DNA from: Acidobacteriaceae bacterium
GTDB lineage: Bacteria > Acidobacteriota > Terriglobia > Terriglobales > Acidobacteriaceae
Assembly (NCBI GenBank): GCA_031296325.1
Contig: JARLFY010000088.1
Span: forward strand, 1-41,264
Direction of reading: 5' to 3'
Length of the DNA: 41,264 nucleotides
Shown here: piece after piece, positions 29,590 through 38,098 of the stretch
How the letters are laid out: each line of letters opens with the position of its first letter
How positions within the stretch are numbered: position 1 is the first letter of the stretch
Position numbers and translations under genes: made by a program
The notes under the pieces: model-generated
The model's database searches: none
The model's input: the letters and a program-made list of their open reading frames with translations, nothing else
Told to the model about the DNA's origin: nothing

Positions 29590-31089
29590 TTATTTGCCGA
29601 TTGAAGATGCTGATGGCATTGGGATTGCCACTGTAAGGCCAGTCACGTTCGTCGATTCGGTAACTTTTACGGTGGAGTTGTCGGCGGTGACGAGGTGAAG
29701 TTCGGCGAAGCTCCAGTCCTTGGCGTCGGCGATGGAGCCGGCGGTGGCGGCCTGAATGTCGATGTGGTCGAGGCGGAAGTCGGTGAGCGGGGCGTTGGGG
29801 TAGGCCGAGACGGAAAACGCCTTCTTCGCGCCGGTGGCCTTGATGTTCCAGATGTGAACGTTGGAAAAATGCGGCAGCCCCTGCGCGGCGGGAACGGGCG
29901 TGGTCAGCGGAATCCAGTACGGCGGAACGGTCTTCGGATCGCTTCCGGCGGGTAGGTTGGCGTAGCTGTAGGCCGGATTCCAGTTCATCGTCATGGCGAT
30001 GGGGGTGCCGACGCCGTCGAGCGTAATGTCGTGGATGCGGATGTCGCTGGCCGTGCCGCCGCGAGTGTGCGCGCTCTTGAAGAGGATGCCGTTGCCGACG
30101 GTCGTGCCTCCATTGCCGTGCGCGGTCAGGTTCCAGACTTCGATGTTGTGAAAGCCGCCCGAGGTCTCCGAGCCGATGGTGACGGCGGCAGCTCCGTTGC
30201 GGACGATGGAGTCGTGGATCTTGACGTCCTCGGTGGGGCGATTGACGCGCAACCCATCGGCGTCTCGACCGGACTTCAGGCAGAGGGCGTCGTCGTTGAC
30301 CTCGATGTCGGCGTGGGAGACGTCGATCCCGCGCGAGGAGTCGATGTCGATGCCGTCGGTCGAGGGCCCCTTGCCGTCCTCGTTGTTGCGAATGGTGACG
30401 CCGTCGATGACCACGTCGTGCGAGTAGAGAATCTGCATCGTCCAGAATCCAGAGCGCTTCAGCGTGAGCCCGCCGCCGATGTGGACGTTTGAGGAGTTCT
30501 GTACCAGGGTCAGGCGAACGCGTTTAGCGTCGTAGTCCGAGGCCCAGCGCAGCCCCTTGGGTTCGTAGGCGGCGCGCAGATCGCGGTACGCCTTCCACCA
30601 GACGAAGCCGTTGCCGTCGATGATGCCCTTGCCCGTAAGCGTGACGTCGTGCGCGTCCCGGATGTTGAGCAGTGCGGTGGGCCAGCTCATCTCAATGCCG
30701 GCGATTCGGGTGGCGTGCTCGGGAAAGTCCTCGATGCGCTGCGCGCCGCTGAGGGTGACGCCCTCGGGAACGTTGACGGTCACGCCGGACTGGAGAAAGA
30801 GCGCTCCGGTGAGGTAGGTTCCCGGCTTGAAGCTGACCGTCTCGTGCAGAGGCGCAGCCGTGTCGATGGCTTTCTGGATGGCAACGGTGTCAAGGGTCGT
30901 GCCGTCGCCCTTGGCTCCGAAGTCGTTGGCAAGAATGGTCTTGCCAGCGGCGTGGGAAAGCGGTGTGAAGATGGCAAAGGCGAGAGCCAGAACAGGCAAC
31001 GACAAAAGCGAAATGCGGGGATTCTTCGCTCCGCTCAGAATGACAACTTTATTGGATGGGACAATCTTGTTTGCGGCGTGGTTGGGCAT
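29590..31089 (-). CDS. Glycoside hydrolase family 28 (polygalacturonase / exo-polygalacturonosidase type)
   Basis: This secreted pectinase hydrolyses galacturonic acid links in pectin. The 499-aa product has an unusual signal peptide (see below) ending SHAAGK, then the pectin-lyase-fold domain from DFGAKGDGTTLDTVAIQKAI. Catalytic residues are Asp245 in STDGIDIDSS and Asp266/Asp267 in NDDALCLKSG; TIGSETSGG follows, as in bacterial exo-acting members rather than the GHG of fungal endo enzymes. The first 30 residues include VVILSGAKNPRISL, the translation of a dispersed palindromic element (31008-31050), which supplies the basic part of the signal peptide. The ATG shares its first base with the GH106 stop (TAATG), so translation is coupled. 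Confidence 0.92.
   Translation of the reverse strand: MPNHAANKIVPSNKVVILSGAKNPRISLLSLPVLALAFAIFTPLSHAAGKTILANDFGAKGDGTTLDTVAIQKAIDTAAPLHETVSFKPGTYLTGALFLQSGVTVNVPEGVTLSGAQRIEDFPEHATRIAGIEMSWPTALLNIRDAHDVTLTGKGIIDGNGFVWWKAYRDLRAAYEPKGLRWASDYDAKRVRLTLVQNSSNVHIGGGLTLKRSGFWTMQILYSHDVVIDGVTIRNNEDGKGPSTDGIDIDSSRGIDVSHADIEVNDDALCLKSGRDADGLRVNRPTEDVKIHDSIVRNGAAAVTIGSETSGGFHNIEVWNLTAHGNGGTTVGNGILFKSAHTRGGTASDIRIHDITLDGVGTPIAMTMNWNPAYSYANLPAGSDPKTVPPYWIPLTTPVPAAQGLPHFSNVHIWNIKATGAKKAFSVSAYPNAPLTDFRLDHIDIQAATAGSIADAKDWSFAELHLVTADNSTVKVTESTNVTGLTVAIPMPSASSIGK
31008..31050. repeat. Palindromic element inside the GH28 signal-peptide coding region
   Basis: On the plus strand GAAATGCGGGGATTCTTCGC, TCCGCTCAGAATGACAA: the same sequence as intergenic copies at 15500 and 16870. 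Here it is read through in frame as VVILSGAKNPRIS. Confidence 0.85.
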
Positions 31090-33926
31090 TATTTTGCCTC
31101 CGTGGTGACGAGGTGGATGCTGCCGAGCAAGCCGGAGGAGATGGGGGCGACGCGGTCGAGATCCTGCATCTGGAAGCGGTCTCCGTACTTGGCGATCAGC
31201 GGCTTGTAGTCGTGCGGCGGCAGAGCGGACCAGGCGTTGAGCGCGGTGTTGTAGACGCGAATCTCGATGTGGTTGGCTCCCGGCTTGAGGAACTGGCTGA
31301 CGTCGAGGCGATAGGGCGGGTGCCAGAGCGCGCCGACGGACTTGCCGTTGATCGTCACCAGCGCAGCCTCGCGGATCGGCGCGTCGTAGGTGGCGTGCAT
31401 CCCCGGGTTGTTGCGCAGGGCGGGCGTGACGGGTTTGCCATCGGGGCCAAGCTCGACGGAAGGCTGGCCGCCTGCAACTTCAAGAAAGACCGCGGTGGTG
31501 GGAACGGCGGCAAGGGTGAACTCGCGGGTGTAGACCGCCTCGCCGGAGTAGTTCCTGGTGGTCGAGTCAGCCGTCCAGTCGGTTAGCGTGGCTTCTCTGA
31601 CGCTCTTGTTGAGCGCGGGGAAGGCGACCTGCCAGTTTGCGCTGAGGTCTGCGAGAGCTTTGGTCGGAACGGGCGTGGGCTTGGTGCTGACGACGGAGTC
31701 GGCGAAGACGAAGACGCGCGATTCGTAGGGAGCAAGGTGGATGGGCTGCGACGTGGCCGTGGCCGAGCTTGCGGCGGCGCTGTCGGTCTCCCACTGCTCG
31801 GCGGAGCTGTGGGTGGTGGCGAAGGTTGCCGCAAAGTCGACAGGTGTATTGCCGGTGTTGGAGACAAAGTAAATGTCGCTGCTCGTCAACTTGCGGCGAA
31901 TAAAGCCGAGCTGGTTGCGGGTTGCCTGATCGGCTCCGGCGACCTGAAAGTCGGGCTTGGTTGCGGTGTGCAGGGCAGCGGCGAGATGCGCCTCGTCGGG
32001 GACGAATGCAGCCTGCGGCAGCGTGGCAGCAAAGGTCTTCGCCAGTGGCTTGCCCTCGGGGTCGATCGACGGCGCGCGTCCGACGGCGATGACCTTGCCT
32101 CCGGCAGCCTGGAAGGCGGCGAGCTTGGCCAGCGTCGCCGTCGGAATGCGGTCGGTGGGGGGGATGACGAGGATCTGGTGCGCGCCGAGGCCGACCTTCT
32201 CGATGGCGTCGGCGTCGATGAAGTCGACGTTATAGCCAGCGGAGAGGATCGTCGACATCAGCGCCGGTGTGACCAGCTTGGGGAAGATGTCGGTCAACGA
32301 GACGCGCGCCGGGCCGAAGCTGGCCCATGCATCGTCGGTGGGTAGCAGGACGGCGACCTGATTGGCGGGCTGGCCCTGACGCAGCAGGTAGCTCATCCGC
32401 GCGATGTAGCGGGTGACGGCGGGCATCACCGGATGCCAAGGGTTGTGGTCGTTGAACGACGCGGCGGCGTAGAGGCTCCAGCCGGGTTCGGGAACCGTGC
32501 CCGGAGGCGCGGAGTAGGGCCAGCCGTGGCAGAAGATCAGGTTCTCGCCGGAGAGGAAGTCGACGTCGGCCTCGGCCTTCATATCCAGCGGGGTGGCGCG
32601 GAAGACCGGCGAATGCAGCCAGGTGAAGGTCTCGCCCGAGCTGACGTCGTGGCCGAAGACGTGGTTGGCCGAGGTGGCCCAGCGCAGGGTGGAGAAGGCG
32701 CGCCAGGAGGGATTCTCGCCCTCGGCCAGGCCCACCAGCGATTGGCTGGAGAAGCTGACCGCCGGATGTCCGTAGGTCTGCGAGCGGAATTTGGTGTTGT
32801 GCGCGATGGCCCAGTCGTTAATCTGGGTGAGGTAGTTCTCGTCGACCAGTTCTTTCAGCGTGCGACCGTAGTCGTGGCGAACGGTCTCGGCGGCGGGAGT
32901 GCCTCCGGCGACCAGTTCCGGCAGGTGTGGGATCAGGTCGTAGCCGCGACGCTGGAGAAACTCGGCGGGAAGGGCGGGAGTCCAATCGGCTTCAAAGGCT
33001 TCGAGCGAGTCGGAGAAGATGGCATAGGGCGGAGTGTCGCCGAAGGCCTTGATCAGCGGTTCGCCGACCGCGCGCAGGTGGGTGGCGACGGCGTCGTGGG
33101 AGAAGGGATCGAGGACGTACCCCTCGGCTCCGACGGCGGCCCGCTTCACTTTCTGGCCGGTGTGGCTGACGATGAAGAAGAGCGCGACGCGAGGCTGGTT
33201 GGAGGCGTTTGTGGTGGCGCTGGCGCCAGAGACGGCAAGCGGCTGCGCACTGCTGGGGTTCCAGGCGGGCGCAGCGGGACTCTCGGCGGAGTGGCCACGC
33301 GTCAAGGGCGTTGGCGTGCCAACGACGATGGAGGCCGAGAGCAGCGACTCGCCTGCCTTGAGCGAAGGAACCGCGACGCTGGTGGAGTTGGCGGGGACGG
33401 TGACTTCAACCGTGCGCAGCCGTCCTGCGGCCTCGGCCAGCGACGTTGCGGGACCGCCGTAGGGCCAGCCGGAGCAGAGCGTTACGTCGATGCGCAGGCC
33501 CAGCCTGCGACCCTCGGCCTGCGCGTAGTTCACGGCGTCGAGCATCTCGGGCGAGAGGAAGCTGAGATTCTTCAACCCCTTCGCCGGATCGTCCAGAACC
33601 TCCGGGTAGACGAAGGCCAGCTCCGCGCCCTGAATGCCGTCGGCCTTCATCTGCTGTAGTTCGCGCAGAATCTCCGGCTTGACGACCGCCGTGCCAAACC
33701 ACCACCAGCGCACCATCGGCTTGGCCGCGTCGGGAGGATTTTTGAAGTTGGCGCGAAGGTTGTCGATGGTCGGAGCCTGCGCATGAGCGGCGGGAACCAG
33801 AACAAGCGCGAGCGCGAGGGCCGCAGCGCGGAAGAGTGTAGGCGCAGCGAACGGAATGCGGGAGTTCTTCGCCGCGCTCAGAGTGACACAATCAGCGGGA
33901 AGTATAGAGATACGGTTCTGCGTCAT
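31089..33926 (-). CDS. Glycoside hydrolase family 106-type alpha-L-rhamnosidase
   Basis: This is a predicted secreted enzyme removing alpha-L-rhamnose from pectin rhamnogalacturonan. The 945-aa product has a signal peptide ending VPAAHAQA, then NPPDAAKPMVRWWWFG, the opening motif of GH106, GIQGAELAFVYPE, RIDVTLCSGWPYGGP, and the long catalytic region with YAIFSDSLEAFEADWTP, QTYGHP and GENPSWR. The C-terminal part is a galactose-binding-like beta domain (VFLEVAGGQPSVEL ... LWHPPYRLDVSQFLKPGANHIEIRVYN). Residues about 13-27 (CVTLSAAKNSRIPFA) are the translation of another dispersed palindromic element. It lies 10 bases after the GH35 gene and overlaps the GH28 start, so it is in the middle of an operon. 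The family call rests on motifs, not on an alignment. Confidence 0.88.
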   Translation of the reverse strand: MTQNRISILPADCVTLSAAKNSRIPFAAPTLFRAAALALALVLVPAAHAQAPTIDNLRANFKNPPDAAKPMVRWWWFGTAVVKPEILRELQQMKADGIQGAELAFVYPEVLDDPAKGLKNLSFLSPEMLDAVNYAQAEGRRLGLRIDVTLCSGWPYGGPATSLAEAAGRLRTVEVTVPANSTSVAVPSLKAGESLLSASIVVGTPTPLTRGHSAESPAAPAWNPSSAQPLAVSGASATTNASNQPRVALFFIVSHTGQKVKRAAVGAEGYVLDPFSHDAVATHLRAVGEPLIKAFGDTPPYAIFSDSLEAFEADWTPALPAEFLQRRGYDLIPHLPELVAGGTPAAETVRHDYGRTLKELVDENYLTQINDWAIAHNTKFRSQTYGHPAVSFSSQSLVGLAEGENPSWRAFSTLRWATSANHVFGHDVSSGETFTWLHSPVFRATPLDMKAEADVDFLSGENLIFCHGWPYSAPPGTVPEPGWSLYAAASFNDHNPWHPVMPAVTRYIARMSYLLRQGQPANQVAVLLPTDDAWASFGPARVSLTDIFPKLVTPALMSTILSAGYNVDFIDADAIEKVGLGAHQILVIPPTDRIPTATLAKLAAFQAAGGKVIAVGRAPSIDPEGKPLAKTFAATLPQAAFVPDEAHLAAALHTATKPDFQVAGADQATRNQLGFIRRKLTSSDIYFVSNTGNTPVDFAATFATTHSSAEQWETDSAAASSATATSQPIHLAPYESRVFVFADSVVSTKPTPVPTKALADLSANWQVAFPALNKSVREATLTDWTADSTTRNYSGEAVYTREFTLAAVPTTAVFLEVAGGQPSVELGPDGKPVTPALRNNPGMHATYDAPIREAALVTINGKSVGALWHPPYRLDVSQFLKPGANHIEIRVYNTALNAWSALPPHDYKPLIAKYGDRFQMQDLDRVAPISSGLLGSIHLVTTEAK
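33852..33892. repeat. Palindromic element inside the GH106 signal-peptide coding region
   Basis: On the plus strand GGAATGCGGGAGTTCTTCGC then CGCGCTCAGAGTGACAC, a diverged copy of the family, translated on the minus strand as CVTLSAAKNSRIPF. Confidence 0.75.
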
Positions 33927-33936
33927 GATTTATTCC

Positions 33937-35928
33937 TTAGGGGGCTGGGGTCGCGGGGACGGCTAGCTTGGGGCCAAACTCGGCGTTGGGATCTTCCTTC
34001 TTCTTGCGCTCGGGATCGCTGGCGTAGGTCGGCGTGGGGCCGTCGAGGATCGGCTTGATGCGGCCGACCAGCTTCTGCGGGCCGTTGGCGGCGAAGAGGT
34101 CGAAGACGACGACCTCGTTCTTGCCCTGCTTGAGCCACGGGCCGGGAACGTACAGCGTATCTTGCGGCCCGATGTTCCAGAAGCGACCGAGCGCGTGGCC
34201 GTTGATCCAGATCAGCCCCTTGCCCAGCGCGGAGATGTCCAGAAAGCTGTCTCCGGTCTGGGTCAGGGTAAAGCTGCCGGTGGCAAAGTGCGGGGTCGAG
34301 CCAATCCCCGCGGCGGGCGAGCCAGTCTGCATGGCGGCGACGTCCTCCATCGGCAGCGAGTAGATCTGCCAGCCAGTAAGCGGCGTGGCGGTCGCCGGTG
34401 TACCGGAACCTGCGGCATCGCCCAGCGTCGCGCTCTGGATGCCCTTCCACTCGTTGCGCATGTTTTTGGTGGAGTTCAGACGACCCGTGTTTTCTACCAG
34501 AATGTCGAGCGTGGCGGGTTTGGTCGTGGTCAGCATCAGGCTGTTCTGGTCGTAGTGGCGATCGAGCGTGCCGACCAGTTTGCCGTCGATGTAGACCTGC
34601 GCGTAGTCATGCACCGGGTTCAGGGTGAGCGTCTTGCCGCTGACCGGCGCGTCGAGTTGGTGGCGATAGAGGATGTAGCCATAGGCCTGATCGACCTGCT
34701 CCATCGTCAACGGCTTCTCGGAGACGACCGGCTTGGGCAGCTTGCTCCAGAGAGTGGAGGTCGGCGTGACGGTGAATTCCGGCAGCGGCACGACCGGTGC
34801 GACCTCGGGAACGGGCAGCTTGGGCTGGTGGGTGTGGCTCAGGATCATGTCGCGGTAGGCGAAGAACTTGGGCGTGGTGTGTCCCGCCTCATCGAGCGGC
34901 GCGTCGTAGTCGTAACTGGTGACGTTGCCGCGATAGTTGCCGGTGCTGGCGCTGGCTCCGGCCATCATGCCAAAGCTGGTGCCGCCGTGGAACATGTAGA
35001 TGTTGATCGAGCCTTTGTGCCCGAGGACGTAGTCGATGTCCTTGAGCTGCGGGGCCAGCGGGCGAGTCTCGTGCGGGTGGCCGAAGAGATCGAACCAGCC
35101 GGGCCAGTACTCCGTCGCAAACAGCGGCGCACCGGGACGCGAGGCGGCCAGCGTTGCCAGCGCAGGCTCAGCCCTGCCCGTGCCGAAGTTCACGCCGGAG
35201 AGAATTCCATCAAGCGAACCATTGGCCAGCGCCTTCGACGGATCGACCGTGTACAGCACCGAGTCCTTGTAGCCGGTCGACTGGAAGATCTTCAGCATGT
35301 GCTGCATGTAGGGCTTCTCGTTGCCGAAGTTGCCATACTCGTTCTCCACCTGCACGGCGAGGATCGGGCCTCCGTGGGCCAGCAGCAGCGGCGTCGTCTC
35401 CTGCGCCACGCGGTCGATCCAGCGTTCGGCGGGAACCATGAAGGCTGGGTCGTTGGTGCGCAGGGCGCGATTCATCTTGGGATCTTTGAGCAGCCAGGCC
35501 GGAAAACCGCCAAACTCCCACTCGGCGCAGGAGTACGGCCCGACGCGCAGAATGACGTAGAGACCCTCTTCCTGCGCGGCCTTCAGGAAGCCGGCGAGGT
35601 CGTTCTGGCCGCTGAAGTCGTAGTGGCCGGGCGTGGGCTCGTGGACGTTCCAGAAGATGTAGGTGGCGATTGTGTTCAGCCCCATGGCCTTGGCCATCTT
35701 CAGCCGCGCGTGCCAGTACTCATGCGGAATGCGCGCATAGTGCATCTCGCCGGCGATGATCTGGAAGGGCTTGCCGTCGAGGTCGAAGTGGTCGCCATCG
35801 ACGACGAAGGTGTGCGCCGGAGCCGCAGGTTGGCTCTGGGCGTGAGCCGGAAGAGCGGACGCAAAGGCGAGGACTGCGAGCGAAAGTGCGGCGGCAAGGC
35901 GGGACTGCGGGAGATGAGACAGATTCAT
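33937..35928 (-). CDS. Glycoside hydrolase family 35 beta-galactosidase (copy 1)
   Basis: This is a secreted retaining beta-galactosidase, suited to galactan side chains of pectin. The 663-aa product has a signal peptide ending LPAHAQ, then GEMHYARIPHEYWHARL, WNVHEPTPGHYDFSG, GPYSCAEWEFGGFPAWL, VQVENEYGNFG (acid/base Glu197), FATEYWPGWFD (nucleophile Glu273) and YMFHGGTSFG. C-terminal beta domains with HDYAQVYIDGKLVGTLDRHY and GLIWINGHALGRFW follow. GGAG lies 5 bases before the ATG at 35928; the longer frame (36015) runs through a palindrome and is rejected. It is followed after 8 bases by GH106 and is a paralogue of the next gene upstream. Confidence 0.94.
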   Translation of the reverse strand: MNLSHLPQSRLAAALSLAVLAFASALPAHAQSQPAAPAHTFVVDGDHFDLDGKPFQIIAGEMHYARIPHEYWHARLKMAKAMGLNTIATYIFWNVHEPTPGHYDFSGQNDLAGFLKAAQEEGLYVILRVGPYSCAEWEFGGFPAWLLKDPKMNRALRTNDPAFMVPAERWIDRVAQETTPLLLAHGGPILAVQVENEYGNFGNEKPYMQHMLKIFQSTGYKDSVLYTVDPSKALANGSLDGILSGVNFGTGRAEPALATLAASRPGAPLFATEYWPGWFDLFGHPHETRPLAPQLKDIDYVLGHKGSINIYMFHGGTSFGMMAGASASTGNYRGNVTSYDYDAPLDEAGHTTPKFFAYRDMILSHTHQPKLPVPEVAPVVPLPEFTVTPTSTLWSKLPKPVVSEKPLTMEQVDQAYGYILYRHQLDAPVSGKTLTLNPVHDYAQVYIDGKLVGTLDRHYDQNSLMLTTTKPATLDILVENTGRLNSTKNMRNEWKGIQSATLGDAAGSGTPATATPLTGWQIYSLPMEDVAAMQTGSPAAGIGSTPHFATGSFTLTQTGDSFLDISALGKGLIWINGHALGRFWNIGPQDTLYVPGPWLKQGKNEVVVFDLFAANGPQKLVGRIKPILDGPTPTYASDPERKKKEDPNAEFGPKLAVPATPAP

Positions 35929-35974
35929 GAGTTCTCCGAGCGGATTGGGGCTTACTGATTCGTCAGTTTTCGGC

Positions 35975-36008
35975 GTGTCAGGGGTTTCTCTAGAGATACG
36001 TCTGACAC
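35975..36008. promoter_or_regulatory. 34-bp near-palindrome between the two GH35 genes
   Basis: The arms GTGTCAG (35975-35981) and CTGACAC (36002-36008) and the inner TCTCTAGAGA (35987-35996) share one centre; about 14 of 17 base pairs match. It lies 47 bases before the ATG of GH35 copy 1. A second smaller palindrome ACTGA-TTCG-TCAGT is at 35954-35967. It may be an operator or an RNA processing or attenuating hairpin. Confidence 0.55.
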
Positions 36009-36033
36009 GGGCCAAGAGTTTCGAGCGCGAGCA

Positions 36034-37992
36034 TTAATCCTGCTTGCGATTGCCGGATTGATCGGCGACGGGTGCATCAAGAATCGGGTGGTCGAGGCCG
36101 GAGACCTGCGGAATCTTATCGATCTGCGGCTTGAGGTCGAAGACCAGAATCTCGTTTGCGCCGACCTTTAGCCACGGCCCGGGAACGTAGAGCGTATCCT
36201 GTGGGCCGACGTTCCAGTAACGACCGAGGGAGTGACCGTTGATCCAGACCATTCCCTTGCCAAGGGCGCGGGTGTCGAGGAAGGTGTCGCCGGTCGCGGT
36301 CAGGTTGAAGTGGGCGCGATAGAAGGTGGGCAGGGACTCTTCGAGAGAACGGGAAGATTCTGCATCGACAGGGCTAGATTTGGGCAGATTCTTTACGGGG
36401 ATCTTTTCGACAAAATTTCGTGGAAGATCGTTCATCGGCAAAGAGAAAATCTCCCAACCGGTGAGGGGCGCGCCTGCGAGGGTGACGGACTGGGTGATCC
36501 CCTTCTGGTCGGTGCGAATGGATTTAGAGTAGTTGACGTGCGCGGTGTTTTCCACCAGAATGTCGAGGCGCGCGGGGCCAGAAGTGGTGATCGGCAGCGT
36601 GGACTGCTTGAGGCGGCGGTCAAGCGTGCCGGCCAGTTTGCCGTCCAGATAGATCTGCGCGTAGTCGTGCAGTTCGGTCAGGACGAGGTCGCCAGATACG
36701 GCGGCGGGCAGATGCGCGCGGTAGAGGATGTAGCCGAAGGACTGGCCCACGGCCTCCATCGTCAGCGGAGTGGCGCTGCGGATGGGCTTCTCCGGCAGGT
36801 TCTTCCACAGTGATGTGGACTCGGCGAGCGAGACTGGCGGAATGCGGATGATCGGCGCGTTGGCGGGTACCGGCGGCAGGCAGCTCTCGTTGCCGCAGGG
36901 GCTGTGCTTGGCGAAGATCTTGCGCAGTTCGAAGTACTTCGGCGTGGGGCGGCCAGACTCGTCGAGCGGCGCGCCGTAGTCGTAGCTGGTGGTATCGGGC
37001 AGGTAGTTGCCGCGGCTCAGGTCGGCGCCGCTCATAAAGCCGAAGTCGCTGCCACCGTGGAACATATAGAGGTTCAGGCTGCCGTGGTTGAGGATGTAGT
37101 CCACGTCCTCAAGCTGCGGCGCAGTGGGGCGCGTCTGGTGCGGGTGGCCCCAGGAGTCGAACCAGCCGGGCCAATATTCCGTGACGAAGATCGGCGCGCC
37201 GGGGCGGAAGGCCGCCGCCGCGTCCATGCCCTTCTGATGGTTGCCGATGCCGAAGTTTGTGCCTGCGAAGATGCCGGGGACGGCACCCTTGGCGAGGTCG
37301 CCGAAGCCGTCAACGGTGTCCAGCAGCGAGTCGTTGAAGCCCGCCGCTTTGAAGAGGTCGGCCATCTTCTGCATGTAGACGTGGTCGGAGCCGAAGCCGC
37401 CGTACTCGTTTTCGACCTGGGTGACGATGATTGGCCCGCCCTTGCCGATCTGTAGGTTGCCGACCTCCTGATTGAGTCGCTTGATCCAGCGCGCGGTCGG
37501 GTTCAGGAAGGCGGGCGAGTCGGAGCGCAACGCGGCGGCAGAGGCCGGATCGGCCAGCAGCCACGGCGGCAGTCCGCCCAGATCCCATTCGCCGCAGATA
37601 TAGGGACCGCCGCGCAGAATAACGTACAGCCCTTCTTCCTGCGCGGCGCGGATGAAGGCTGCAAGATCGTTCTGGCCGCTGAAGTCGTAGACGCCGGGCT
37701 TGGGCTCGTGCAGATCCCAGAAGACGTAGGTCGCAATGGTGTTCATCCCCATGGCCTTGGCCATCTTCAGGCGCGCATGCCAGTATTCGCGGGGGATTCG
37801 CGCGTAGTGCATCTCGCCGGAGAGAACCTGAAAAGGCTTGCCGTCCAGCGTAAAGTGGTCTCCCGCAACGGCGAAGCTGTGCGGCGCTTTGGGCGTGGCA
37901 GTTCGAGCCTGCGCACAGAGCGAGGGCGTCAACAGGGCAGGAAGCGTTGCCAGAACCAAGGAGAGGGCGAGAGGCCGGAGAGTTGTTTTCAT
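36034..37992 (-). CDS. Glycoside hydrolase family 35 beta-galactosidase (copy 2)
   Basis: A second GH35 enzyme of 652 aa: signal peptide ending SLCAQ, then GEMHYARIPREYWHARL, WDLHEPKPGVYDFSG, GGPYICGEWDLGGLPPWLL, VENEYGGFG (acid/base Glu196), FVTEYWPGWFD (nucleophile Glu272) and YMFHGGSDFG. The C-terminal beta domains (HDYAQIYLDGKLAGTLDRRL, GMVWINGHSLGRYW) mirror copy 1. Copies differ in loop regions such as KHSPCGNESCLPP, which may hold a disulphide only here. The ATG at 37992 gives a clean signal peptide but lacks a clear Shine-Dalgarno sequence. The two genes are tandem paralogues, 105 bases apart, and probably arose by duplication. Confidence 0.94.
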   Translation of the reverse strand: MKTTLRPLALSLVLATLPALLTPSLCAQARTATPKAPHSFAVAGDHFTLDGKPFQVLSGEMHYARIPREYWHARLKMAKAMGMNTIATYVFWDLHEPKPGVYDFSGQNDLAAFIRAAQEEGLYVILRGGPYICGEWDLGGLPPWLLADPASAAALRSDSPAFLNPTARWIKRLNQEVGNLQIGKGGPIIVTQVENEYGGFGSDHVYMQKMADLFKAAGFNDSLLDTVDGFGDLAKGAVPGIFAGTNFGIGNHQKGMDAAAAFRPGAPIFVTEYWPGWFDSWGHPHQTRPTAPQLEDVDYILNHGSLNLYMFHGGSDFGFMSGADLSRGNYLPDTTSYDYGAPLDESGRPTPKYFELRKIFAKHSPCGNESCLPPVPANAPIIRIPPVSLAESTSLWKNLPEKPIRSATPLTMEAVGQSFGYILYRAHLPAAVSGDLVLTELHDYAQIYLDGKLAGTLDRRLKQSTLPITTSGPARLDILVENTAHVNYSKSIRTDQKGITQSVTLAGAPLTGWEIFSLPMNDLPRNFVEKIPVKNLPKSSPVDAESSRSLEESLPTFYRAHFNLTATGDTFLDTRALGKGMVWINGHSLGRYWNVGPQDTLYVPGPWLKVGANEILVFDLKPQIDKIPQVSGLDHPILDAPVADQSGNRKQD

Positions 37993-38098
37993 AGTTTGAG
38001 CGCGGTGACTTATAACGAACATTCCGCCAAATTACGGTAGTTCATTGGAGAGAATGTTTCAAGATGCGACTGCGGCGCTCTGCTAGCGCTGGAAGATC

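Noticed and set aside
54..33892. Dispersed repeats as a CRISPR array
   Set aside because: Copies are kilobases apart, diverged and without regular spacers; no cas genes are present.
34162..35958. 598-aa plus-strand frame opposite GH35 copy 1
   Set aside because: Antisense shadow of a gene with intact catalytic motifs; no recognisable domains, signal or ribosome binding site.
35929..36015. Upstream extension of GH35 copy 1 to 36015
   Set aside because: It would run through the 34-bp palindrome and place 29 residues before the signal peptide; the ATG at 35928 has a good ribosome binding site.
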